A stretch of DNA of 64,000 bases, taken from positions 8,086,014-8,150,013 of the forward strand of contig CP099854.1 in NCBI GenBank assembly GCA_030062745.1, written 5' to 3'. Both the position numbers and the translations under genes were made by a program. Positions within the stretch are counted from its first letter, which is position 1. Each line of letters starts with the position of its first letter. Below, in pieces: positions 34,669 through 45,234 of the stretch. The stretch comes from Capitulum mitella (lineage: Eukaryota; Arthropoda; Thecostraca; Pollicipedomorpha; Pollicipedidae). The notes under the pieces were generated by a model that was not told the origin of the DNA, searched no databases, and saw nothing but the letters and a program-made list of their open reading frames with translations.

Positions 34669-36462
34669 AACGCCCCAGAGTTAAGTGCAGTAAAAAGTTG
34701 GAAAAAATCTGGAAAACGATAGCCCGTGCCAACCGGGCCTCAAAATTTCCGCCCCCATTCGGGGGATATCCGCCCCCCCGGGATCCCTGGTTCTGAGCGT
34801 CGCATAGAAAAGTGAAGTACCAGCTCAAAGAGAGCTCATGAAGATGAGTCGAATGAGCTCATCTTCTAATTTGGGTCAACTTGATTCAATGCTGAGGCCA
34901 TCAGAGGTCATGATAGGCCAGACTAAGCAGGGGTGGAAGCGAGATCGGAAGGAAAATTAACGTTGTAATGTTAATTTTGGTGGAATACTTAAATAATTAC
35001 CAAAATGTTGAACACGTCCATACCGCAAATGGCCCAATTAATCAATGAGGTCAGGCCAAACCACGACTTAATTGAATCCGTGCTTGTGGAGCTATTATGG
35101 TGTGTGGCGCATCGACTTACTCGGTGATTTGGTAACGAGTTGGACTGCAGATGATACTTGTAGCATAGCAAAACAATTGATAAACTTTTGTCACTGCCAT
35201 GAAGGTCGACTTGGGTCAAGTGATGTCATTAGAAGTCATTGACCTTTGATGATTTTTGGTATCCTTGCTTTGACCTGGGGTGTATGATGAGTCAACTTTT
35301 TTAGCTAAATTTCATTTCGTCTTCTATTTCTGTTCTTGAATACAAGAAGTTATTACTTCTGAACGTACAGTGTTGGTTTTATAGAAATTTAGTGCTGCGG
35401 AAAACACATACGCATACTGGAAGTCAAGACCTGAGCCAAGGTCACGCATGCCCTGGTAATATGTTTTCGTTATTATTATATTACACATGTCATTAACCAT
35501 GTTTTTGACAATGTCTCTACGTGGAAACTCTCTAAAAATTGCTGAAATTTAGGTCGCATTTCAAAAAAGCGCCCAACCTGACCTCGGGCCATTGATCTTC
35601 GATTTTCCGAGAAATCTAAGAATAAAAGGTTATTGAGTTGATTGCATTCTGTTACCCCTACAAGTTTTAAACAAATTCGTTTAACGCTAAAGAAGTTATG
35701 AGGGCTGTTTGAGGGTTGACCTCTGTGACCTGTCCTCAGTCATTGACCTGACCTGCTTAGGTTTCAAAATTTGCACGCATGGTGCGAAATAGACGAGGAA
35801 AAAGTACTAGGAATTTGCAGTGCTACACGGCGCCATTATTTTTTCTACGCTCGGAAAACCTCTAAGAGGGGGCGGGTTTCTGCCTCCCGACCAGGCGACG
35901 GAATGCCCATCGACAGCAATGCTACATTTCGGAATGGCAGAAAAGTTACGCTGCGCCCGAGCTTGGAGCCAGCTTCAAGCAAACAGAACGTAGTTCAGGT
36001 GCCGCAGTCAGCTGCACAACGAGGGACGGCACCTTTATAATACAACAACGTAAGGGGATTATATTTTCCCACATTTTGCGAGTGATAAAAACCACGGTTA
36101 CATTTATACCATACATATTCCGGCACTTCCGTTCTGAAGCGACTATGGCAAGAATGACTGTTTAGATAGATTTGTTTCTTTGTGGGTTAGGACGCACCGC
36201 GTCTTGGGCTCGATGTCCAAAATGTCAAGTCGATGTGTCAAGTCGTGCATCTCGTCAGGTGTTAGTCAGTCGCTGACAGTTCAGACAGAATGTGTTACAT
36301 TCACCACATTTGCCTCTAGAAGGAGTTTCCCGGCAACTGCGGCCACCGACGAGTGACCGTTGTCTGCATTGTGTCATCTTAAAAACGTCACGCACCATAG
36401 AATCCAGTCGCAAAAATGTGGTGCCGTATTGGTATTCCTTTCCTAAATTCGCCCCCTCCCTG
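34669..36462. other. Unassigned; many AGGTCA/TGACCT half-sites
   Basis: No gene recognised. 34870-35770 contains many TGACCT/AGGTCA words in the style of family C but no alignable copy was established. A small CpG-richer stretch lies at 35860-36020. Confidence 0.35.
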
Positions 36463-36565
36463 GCTAGGCAGACCGGCCAGATCCCAGACCAGCCAGACCG
36501 GCCAGACCAGCCAGACCAGCCAGACCGCCCGGACCGACCAGACCGGCCAGACGGGCCAGGTCAGC
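36463..36565. repeat. Tandem repeat, 9-bp unit CAGACCGGC/CAGACCAGC
   Basis: About ten units of CAGACCGGC or CAGACCAGC. On the plus strand one frame reads a Pro-Asp-Arg/Gln repeat inside a 151-codon open frame (36292-36747) that shows no other protein features. Confidence 0.85.
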
Positions 36566-36582
36566 GTCCTCTGACGGATCCC

Positions 36583-36700
36583 GGAACAAGGTCCACACGG
36601 GAGCGTCTCAGAGACAGAGCCAACCGACGGGGGATCCAGAGGAACAAGTTCTGCCCAAAGGAGCCTCTCAGAAACAGTTTCAACCGACGGAAGCGCCTCA
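36583..36700. repeat. Two-copy tandem repeat, 58-bp period
   Basis: GGAACAAG at 36583 and 36641 begins two related units, each with GCCTCTCAGA or GCGTCTCAGA and CAACCGACGG. Confidence 0.7.
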
Positions 36701-37130
36701 GAAAAAAATTAACAACCTTGGTATATCGCTCGCTTCTCGGCAGATGAACAGTATTCCTTGCTGAAGCGGGTGATAACTCGATATATTCTTGGACAGGCGT
36801 GTTGAGGTTACGTAAGTCCCGTTTTTATGGATGTTGCCCGCTTGCGTCGAGCGAGACAAAGCGCTAAAATGAGGTCCCCATTTGTCATACCTTGGAGGTC
36901 CTCAGCAAAATTATGTCCGTGATATTAAATTTCCCCAAAAGCATGCCGTAAATCACGGGAAGCGTTCAAAAATAGCCGTTGCATCATGAAGGGTAGCGAC
37001 GGATATCCGGCTGTCGTTGTCGAGAAGACGAGGTCTTTGTCCGGGGGAATGTTCTTCTTCCACGGCCGTCTGAAGGGCTGACGGTAATGAACATTACACA
37101 TGTACAGCACGTGGGACGACACTGCTGCTT
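36701..37130. other. Unassigned spacer
   Basis: No gene or repeat recognised between the tandem repeats and the family A copy. Confidence 0.4.
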
Positions 37131-38356
37131 TTCACCCTATTTCCGGCAAGGGGATGAATCCGCCCCCCTCGGGTTCTTTGCTTGCCAATTCCAGGCCTTT
37201 TTACGCAGCTTCACGAAACCTTATGACTTTTCCTAGCTATTCTTTCTACGTACTGTGATAAAATTGTGGAATTCTGTTTGTTCAGGGGAGGAGCCAGGCA
37301 ACGTTTGTAGGAGGCACCTCAGGCTATTTTTGGCCCTGGTGAGGGTAAAAGAAAAATGACTGCAAAAACTAGCGTGTCTATGATAGAACTTAAAACTTTG
37401 TATGAATGTATAACTAAATAGTTGGGTAACGTGCAAGTACAATTTTGTTCACCTGAGGTCAATTTACAAGGTCAGGACAAGATTACAAATCAAAATTTGT
37501 TTTTATAGTAATGATTTCGACGCTTTTTTAAAAGTCAACCCCGAAATATATGTCACGTAGAATGGTGTTTTCTAGTTGTATGTCAAGTTTCAGCTTGAAA
37601 TCAGGTCGGGTCACGGACCTATGACCTGAAATGTCAGTGCATACAGCACAATAGTCGTAAAATGAAATTTAGCACATAGCATACATCACAATAGTCGTAA
37701 AATGAAATTTTTGAAAAGAGTGAATTCAACTGATTGAAAGCGTTTACAGACAATACTGAATGCACACGAGATCATTCCAAGCGACGCCAAGGTCACTGGA
37801 GGTCATTTAAGGCCAAAGGTCACAAACTGATCTGAAGAACATTTGACCATGACAGTTCCCCCTTTTTCATGTCCTTGGCACCGTCTATGCTAACATTATA
37901 CAAGCATTGCAATACGATTTGTACTTCTTCAGCATAACATGACTAGCAGAAGACAAAAAAGGTGCTTTTGTCTTCTTTGTTCATTGATTTGTTAAAGAGC
38001 TAATCCTCCTATTTTTGAAATACTTTGAACGCCTATGAATCTCTTCAAAATTTCAAATGTATGGGCCAATGGTAAAAGTCCCATCCATAATCTGTCGATT
38101 CATGTCAATTTCATCCAATTCGGTCCATAAACAATGGAGTTATAAGAAATAGAAAAATATCCCCAATTTTGACTTTTTGCCCCCCATATGTACCCTTTTC
38201 AAAATTTTGAAAATTTATTGTTATAAAAGTGAAGTTTACTCATGGCAAACTGATTGTCGTTTGTTGTAATGAAATCGGAAGTGCGGTTCTCGAGATCTCA
38301 GGGGGACCGAATCCGCCCCTTGCAGGGAAGGGTTACCCTCAGGGAAAACGGGTTAA
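37131..38356 (-). mobile_element. piggyBac-like family A, old reverse copy
   Basis: Begins TTCA-CCCTATTTCCGGCAAGG and ends AACGGG-TTAA at 38353-38356. All internal landmarks of family A are present in reverse order, but the copy has many more substitutions than the others, a deletion in the left-end block (no GACCATACCGTCTAG) and a small internal duplication near 37650-37700 (AGTCGTAAAATGAAATTT twice). The DR1 motif is mutated (AGGCCAAAGGTCA). It is the oldest copy here. Confidence 0.8.
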
Positions 38357-41319
38357 TGAGTTTCTTTTAGTTGGGAATAATCTTATCCATGTGATGTCAT
38401 TAATACTCAAATAATCAACATACGGTAAATGGCAGGATGCTGATGACGAGGGTGGGAACACTCCTGGCCACCTGATTTCGGATGGCGGTTGAAAAAGATA
38501 TAGACTTTCTTTTGTTTCTCCTTGCCGTTGCTTTGCTTGATCACGGTGCAGTATAAGCTTATCGAATGTCAGTGTCACTCGGACTTTGATAATTGATTTT
38601 ACATGCGCAAAAAATTCAAGAACACAGGTTGTATGCTATCAGTGGAATGAAACTTTGTCCTCACATATGACAATTAGACGTTGTGCCAAGTTGAAGCCTT
38701 CAACGAAAGCTCGTGAGTGAGATATTTTCACATGTAAAAATAGCTCGCTGACATAATAGCAAGCAAAACAAACCTCGGTAACTGCAGCAAGCACAAAACA
38801 TCGATCATCGTTCCAGACAACCCAACAGCTTCTTTTTATAACACCACACCATTGTCGTAGGAAAGAGACCTAAAGGACAGACAATAATGCTCCAAAAACT
38901 CATACGAATGTATGGTTTCAGACGAAAGCGTATCGCTGTTGACTCATAGCATTCAACCTACCAGAAACTGATAGTAATAATTCATCATTTGCTAGGGCGA
39001 TCGTCTAATATTCATTCCTTTGAGTAGACTAGTTTGTTAAACCGTGGCCTACCTAGCTAATCAACAAATGATCGAAAATCCAAAGCAATGAACAGCTGAT
39101 ACGCGAAGGTTTTTTTAGCCATGGATGAAAAAGTACTGCATCCACCACAAAACAACCCTGATCCAACAAAATCCCGTTTCTGAGCATGGTTACTCATAGA
39201 GTTTATTTTAGTTGTCCCCTCATCATATTACACTTTCGGCAGTTATTTTCCTGACGTCACCTCTCTTCAGCTCAAAGATAATCTGTGTCCATAGCAAACT
39301 TTGGAATATGCAAGCGTTTACTCGAGACTAAAAATCTATGTCAAATTTCCAGTTCATTTTACAGTTCATTGTCATAAAACGTGGTCATTCTGCCCACATG
39401 CTGCGACAGCTGGGTACTGCAGATTACGCTCTATTTATTTCTCGCGCTTCGAAGCGACATCGAACTTGCGACTGGTTTGTAAGTTCTAAAGCAGTGCTCC
39501 GTGTCCGCGCCCTGTACGATAATTTTCAAGTCACCAACTCGAGGAATAATTACACCGACACGAAATCCTGTGTTAAAAAGTTGCTCCCTAACACACAAAT
39601 GCGCACGTAATCGCAACCCAAAGCAAACTTACTTCTGCAAAACCATTAACGAGCTTGCACGCCGTTAGCGGTCGTGTCCACCTCCCGCCAGCTGACGGTT
39701 GCTTGGCAACGTCCCGCGCAGTCGGCGCGCCGGAAGTCGGTCGCTAACCGAGCGGAAAATTGCGGATTAAATTCCAGACAAACCCAGGAAGGCTCCATTG
39801 TCAGTTGCCAACGGCAGAAAACTTCTAATCGGTTCGTTCAGCGAGGACTAGAGGCAGTTCAGAGGTCGTTCGCTCTCCACTCTCGGAAAGCATAACGCGT
39901 CATTTTGGAGCGGCTGACGCGCTTGAAGCAATTGGCCAACCGTTGACTGAGATAGGACATTTTCTGAATGAGGCTAGAGTAGCATTGGATATTCGTTCTC
40001 AGGGTTCAGCTTGGGCCTTGAAAACAGTGGTCCTCTCTTCCAGTGGCAGCGTGCCGATGTGTATCTTAAGCTGTACACCAGGTTCTTGATACCAATGAGG
40101 AAAAAATGGTCCGCTGTGCCCCATTTACATCCATCTCTCTCTCCCTTTGTTTCTCCTTTTCCTCTTCCCTTTTCATCTATGACTCCCTCTCTCTTTCTTT
40201 CTCTCTATTCTTTCTCTTCAAAACAGCCACACAAGTCCGTAGATGTTACCATCCATTTTTTCCCGCGGTGCAATAAATTGTCTTCAGCCTCCAGCAGGTA
40301 CGTGGCTAACTGGGCCTCCAGCAAGGAGCACCAGGCACTGGACTCTAGGATTCTGTGGGTCTAGAAATTATCATACATACTTTTTCGCTTGTGTGTCGGG
40401 AGCATATTGTGTGCGTAAGCACCCGCCTCTTTTATCCCGTTTTTACGATTTCGAGTGCACTGGTGAAAACCCGAGTTCGTCGGACGCAATGCGAAATATA
40501 CCAACGTAATATACCGTTTCGCTGCTTGTGAGCACATCTCGAACTTACGATGATGAAACAGCATAAATGATTTGGGAACGTACATGGCTTCTACTAGCGG
40601 AGAATTTCTGAGGTCATCGTGGCAGAAACCAGGACTGGTCCACGTCAGATATCGCGAGCGTCACCCAGCCGAACAAAAGGCGTCCTCGCCTGTCACACAT
40701 GCCGCTTTGTTACGTTAACGTGACATCACAAAGCCACGGACGGTTGTCCGAAAAACAGACGGAACGAGTCAGAGGACGTTGTTTCCTTCCCCGGTGGTGC
40801 CCTGTCGAAAACAATGTTCGGACGGCGGGCTGGCCTGCGCCATTCGTCGGTTTCGTGTCTGCGTCTAATGTCGCGCGCTGTGTCATAACGCTCATTCCCT
40901 AGCACGGAATGAAGTCCGCGTTAACCACTGGGTCGACGTTCTGTGCTCGCCTGTCCATCATCAGCTGAATGCATCAGCATTTAGCGGAAAAGAGCTTAAA
41001 CTCGCTGGGCGAAGGTGACATCGCACCGCATCCTGCTGTAGATTGGTTGGCTACTGGGTCGTTTAACGGCGCTCGCGACTGCCAGGGTCATCTCGCGTCG
41101 CAACCTCTCACGCGGGTGTCGCGAGGGACGGCGAGAGCGTCCTACTCTAGATGACCATGGTAATGCTCGAGATGGCCTCTAGATGAACGTAACTGCGATT
41201 TGTGGCGTGAATCGGATTACTGGCGCGAGCACTGCATGCCGGCGCTGTGGCAATGCGCATGCGCGAACGAGCACGGGGGTGGCAAGTGTCGGCGGACCTG
41301 AGCCCGAGAGTGTTCCCCC
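38357..41319. other. Unassigned; GC rises after 40600
   Basis: No gene or shared repeat recognised. 40600-41150 is CpG-richer, with open frames of about 60 to 70 codons and no recognisable protein. A pyrimidine-rich stretch lies at 40120-40210. Confidence 0.4.
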
Positions 41320-41353
41320 CTCTCTCTCTCTCTCCCTCGCTCGCTCGCTCCCC
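41320..41353. repeat. CT and CTCG microsatellite
   Basis: CT repeated about eight times, then CTCG three times. Confidence 0.9.
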
Positions 41354-42825
41354 GGCCCACAAACAGGACGTGTCTGGTAAACAGCTTCTGAAGCACGACT
41401 CGTGTAACAGGGCTTTCTCTCCATCCCAGGCATAAGTGGACAGTAAACAACTGTCTAGACTTAACAGCACGCGACGACAACTGGCGCTTCGTCTGCTCAC
41501 CAAGCCTGATGATGTGTAGTCGGCTGAGTGGCACCGACCCAATTCTCAACAAATTTACATTCACAGTAGCACGTTTGCCTTTACAAGCCATACTGGATTG
41601 GCCTCTATATGCTGGCTGATTGGTAGGAGCTTGAAATAGTTCGGATCATTTTAGAGCTGCAGGCTTAAGGAATGACTTTTGATCGGCATCTGATGCGAGC
41701 CGAGAGGACAGAGTTCACGGGGACGCGGCACCGACAGAATGAAGATGGCAAGACGGATGATCGTTCTGGATTGGCTGTGAAATTGACCAGAGCTTCAATG
41801 ACCAGTTCCGGTCGTACCGAGTCCAAGGGACTGAGCAGAAACGTTTTATTTTATTTGATCTTTATTTGTGACGGGAACACATGGTGTGTAGTGTTGTAGA
41901 TTCATCCAGCTTTCATGACTCCTGCAAGCTATCAGTTTCGCAGGCACAGACGCGAAATCTTGAAATTTCCGCTGGAAGATGACGAATTCCTTCATTTTAC
42001 AACTGCATTTGCATTGCATTCCATCGCCTTTACGAACAGAACCATGCTTGTTTGTCCACATAACTATTCCGGGAGTAATCTGGTCGCCCTTAGACCATTT
42101 TCTACGGGTGTTTTTGGATTTCACAGTAATGAGAGCAGAATATACCATGGGACTCTACATGAGCTCAGTATGTAAAATATACAATTGCAATTATTTCGGT
42201 AAAAAATGTCAAAAAATAAATAAATAGCCATCTGTCGTACCTCGCATGACATTCAATTCCTGTTCTAATCCTACAATGTCGTTCCGATGAAAGTTCTAGC
42301 TAAAAAGGAACTCTTCATTTAAAAGCGATTTTGTGAGGTTTTCCACCACACAGTATCAAACTCACCATTCATATGTTCAAATTTCACATTCCAAATTCTG
42401 TCAGCCACGTTTGATTTCTTGAGCGCAATATCTGCCATGTTCTTTGTCTTAGAAACGACAGCCGTCTCCTTACATTGTGAAATTCATGAAGGAAACCAAA
42501 TGCGTGAAATGTGCACTTTGTAATATAGCTACTTCCGAATTCAAAGAGATACTCAGTGAATTGTGTTCGTTATGCGGGCCGCAAGTTACCTCACATATTT
42601 TATTTGTTCTTCAACGTTCATATCTAATTCCATTAAAATTCCTCGAATCTTCGTTTCTTATGAAATACTTCGTATCTTACTGCATTAATCATTTTGCCGT
42701 CCAATTTTAAGATTTCAGCTACTGCACTTTAAAGGATTGATTTCCGTATTACAGGCGTTTCAAACCTTATGACCAGTTTGGGGCGCTCTGCGCATTCCAT
42801 TTACATTCTTTGAAGGATCTGCTGA
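41354..42825. other. Unassigned sequence
   Basis: No gene recognised. A 100-codon minus-strand frame (41846-42148) contains TVKSKNTRRKWSKGD and looks somewhat protein-like, but I cannot place it in any family. AT-rich from 42180 to 42760. Confidence 0.35.
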
Positions 42826-42993
42826 CCATCCAAACGCCTCAGCCTCTGCCCCACAGAGAGGCGGAGCTTCACGGTGGAGGAGGTGGCGGCCAACAGCACA
42901 GAGAGGGGGAGCTTCACGGTGGAGGAGATGGCGGCCAACAACCTGCGCATCAGCGAGCGCGGACGGGACCGACTGATGAACGGCGAGCTGTGA
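42826..42993 (+). pseudogene. Coding-like exon remnant, unknown protein
   Basis: An open frame from 42826 to TGA 42991 has strong third-position G/C and a protein-like sequence: two tandem 15-residue units TERRSFTVEEVAANS and TERGSFTVEEMAANN, then LRISERGRDRLMNGEL. The 45-base duplication keeps the frame, as expected for coding DNA. It is preceded by a pyrimidine-rich stretch and CCCCACAG, a possible acceptor. It is closed by a stop created by the 17-bp tandem repeat that begins at 42989. After that repeat another coding-like stretch (SERLRGPQRLQKQLASS to TGA 43136) is open in a different frame. An exon damaged by minisatellite growth is one reading; chance in GC-rich DNA is the other. Confidence 0.3.
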
Positions 42994-43073
42994 CAGCTGG
43001 CGAGCCGTGACAGCTGGCGAGCCGTGACAGCTGGCGAGCTGTGACAGCTGGCGAGCCGTGACAGCTGACGAGC
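42989..43073. repeat. Tandem repeat, 17-bp unit, five copies
   Basis: TGTGACAGCTGGCGAGC or CGTGACAGCTGGCGAGC, five units in exact register; the last has GACGAGC. Confidence 0.9.
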
Positions 43074-43139
43074 TCGGAGCGGCTGCGCGGTCCCCAGCGG
43101 CTGCAGAAGCAGCTCGCCAGCTCCGTGCCCGGCCCCTGA

Positions 43140-43930
43140 GGAGCGCGCTAACATGTAGCAATAGAGACGACGAATCCGCTTCCCCTCTTCATTTTGGGAT
43201 CGCGACGGCGGCAAGCGCGTAGCCATGGGGGGGACGTGGAGGCCACATCCTCCCTGGGCCCAGCGGCCTGCACTAGATATTTAGCGATCCTGCGGGAATA
43301 CGGAATAGTGATCATATATGATGTGAAGGCAAACATTATATTTGTTCCCTTTCATTAAATATGAAATCAATTGCACAATATTGCTGCTTCTGTCTACCAA
43401 TTTCTTCATTTGCCCAGGGACGCAACCAGAGTTTTCTTAAGGGGGGGGGCAGAACTCGATGTGAACTCATACGAAAACCACCTGCCGGGAAGACGATGTG
43501 CAATGGTCAGAGCAAAAAAACGCGAGCCTACGGGGGGCAGGCCCCCGCCCCCCATTGGCTGTGCCTGTGCATATGCCAGTGGCATATGACAAAATTTAAC
43601 GTTTCCCCCCTGGCTACGTGTCTGGGCGGAGGTGACCTCTACTCGACCTTTACGCTGTTCACCACAAGCCTTCTGAAATGTTTATAAGCATCGCGAACAA
43701 AACAATTACATTTACTTTTCAGTAGCGCAGTTCAGTGCCTGGAAATGCAATGACTGGATAGCGGGACCACTGATGCGCTTCTCTGTAAAAAGCGTTCTCC
43801 GATGCGCCGACTCCGCCACTGGTGACCCCCACTGAGCCGCAGGGGGTTTCGAGCCAGCCTGCCGCCCTCCGGTGGCGTTCGTATTGGCGTCCGATTAAGG
43901 CTCGTTCAGCCTTTTCTAGTCGCTCCGGAG
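43140..43930. other. Unassigned; G and C tracts
   Basis: No gene recognised. A G10-type tract at about 43440 follows GGACGCAACCAGAG, and a G/C-rich inverted stretch (GGGGGGCAGGCCCCCGCCCCCC) lies at 43533-43555, both of the kind found at ends of invertebrate transposons. Confidence 0.35.
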
Positions 43931-44251
43931 CCACGGGTTAGCGAGAGAGACCCGAGTGCCACTTTATTTGCGCCGGGAACGCGGAGTTTACGAGGCATCG
44001 GGCGCAGCGAGAGCGAGGGGCCAGGTAACGATCCTGTCCTCGGGTCCCCAGGTGCAGCCGCCGGCGGCCGGGCTCCGCCGGCCGAATTCGGCGGCCGATT
44101 TTTCGTCGCCGCCGACGGATCGGCCGCTGTTTCATTGCCGCCCTAATGGACGGTTATCGTGAGATACGGTCAGGGGCGGCGGCCGCCGCCGCCGATGAAA
44201 TACTGACGCCGGACCGCCCGCCGGCGGCCTATTAAAACTGGTGCCAGTCGG

Positions 44252-44270
44252 CGCCGCTAGATGGCAGCAG
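44252..44270 (+). promoter_or_regulatory. CTCF-like motif
   Basis: CGCCGCTAGATGGCAGCAG fits the CTCF core (CC-N-S-T-AG-R-K-GGCAG) at every key position. CTCF is found across bilaterian animals. It lies 30 bases before the ATG at 44300. Binding is inferred from motif only. Confidence 0.45.
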
Positions 44271-44299
44271 GCGCGCGTCCGGAGCGTCGTGCGGAAAAG

Positions 44300-44326
44300 A
44301 TGGGGTCGGCGGCTCCGGAAGCCCAG
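44300..44326 (+). CDS. Possible first coding exon MGSAAPEAQ
   Basis: ATG at 44300 has A at -3 and G at +4 and encodes nine residues, MGSAAPEAQ, ending exactly at CAG-GTGCGT, a good splice donor at 44327, in phase 0. It lies at the right edge of the CpG island, just after a CTCF-like site. A short Ala/Pro-rich first exon in this setting is common in animal genes. The remaining exons were not identified in the following 19 kb, so the product is unknown. Confidence 0.35.
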
Positions 44327-44574
44327 GTGCGTTAACCGGTCCGTAGGGAAAGTAGGAGGGATGGGCTACCTCGGATATTTTTAGCGCTTGCCCTAAGCGA
44401 AAAAAACCTAGCGTTTTTCGAAATTTGCCCAGAGCGCTCTGAAGTTTTGTATTTCTGATGTTTGAAACGTTTTACGTACTCTCTAAAAATGAAAGGTAAT
44501 CTCCTTCACAGTTAATTAACCGATGATTTTTCTCAAGGCATGTTATGAGAAATGACGCTTCGGCGGCGGCCTTC

Positions 44575-44609
44575 ACCAGATAACAAACGTTTTAAGTTTG
44601 TTATCTGGT
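44575..44609. repeat. Perfect 14-bp hairpin
   Basis: ACCAGATAACAAAC, loop GTTTTAA, then GTTTGTTATCTGGT. It stands alone in unassigned sequence, with no T-run or gene end next to it. Confidence 0.9.
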
Positions 44610-45120
44610 GTATCACTCAGTCCCACCAAACCTTACGCACGGGTGTCACCCATGTTATCAATGACCCTGCACTCAAGTCCCTACTTGGGTCAAGGCTACC
44701 TCAGGTCAGTCATGTGCTAAGATCACTAATGTTTTTGACTTTATGATCTGCATAGCAACAGCAGTTTGAGTCAGTATTCGTCGTCAGAAGTCGCTTTGCG
44801 CTCTTCGAAATCGCCTTAGGTTTCGTATCACAGGTCAGAATCAAATCAAATCAACTACAAATCAGAATCCTCCGACCTTATTTCTGAGGCCGTCTGAATC
44901 GTTACTTAGAAGACTTAGAAGGGCCATACTGGGTATAACTGTGGGGTCCAATGACCATGATGCGCGCTCATTGATTTCACTGCCCTAAGATGTCAGATTA
45001 TGAAAAGGCTACGTATGTACAACCCACGTACGGATGTGAGGAAAGTGGTCGATCAACGTACCCCATACTGCCGAAAGTGGCCAAACGATGAATACTTATC
45101 GGAGAGGGTTAACGGCAAAA
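44610..45120. other. Unassigned spacer
   Basis: A few AGGTCA-like words (44690-44720) but no alignable repeat and no gene. Confidence 0.4.
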
Positions 45121-45138
45121 CTCTCTCTCTCTCTCTCC

Positions 45139-45231
<93 letters not shown>
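45121..45231. repeat. CT microsatellite, about 111 bases
   Basis: CT repeated over 45121-45231 with two CCCT interruptions near the left. It generates Leu-Ser frames on the plus strand and Arg-Glu on the minus strand, which are not genes. Confidence 0.95.

Positions 45232-45234
<3 letters not shown>

Larger units (their letters stand above)
43931..44335. promoter_or_regulatory. CpG island
   Basis: The densest CpG region in the window, with many GCCGCCGG and CGGCGGCC words. It contains a CTCF-like motif and ends in a short exon candidate, so it reads as a promoter of a plus-strand gene. A GGGGCCAG-GTAACG donor-like site at about 44025 is also present. Confidence 0.5.

Noticed and set aside
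36292-36747. 151-codon frame with a Pro-Asp-Arg/Gln repeat
   Set aside because: The repeat is a 9-bp microsatellite and the flanks are not protein-like; no splice or start support.
41846-42148. 100-codon minus-strand frame containing TVKSKNTRRKWSKGD
   Set aside because: It suggested a transposase fragment, but I could not match it to any family and no ends or neighbouring fragments were found.
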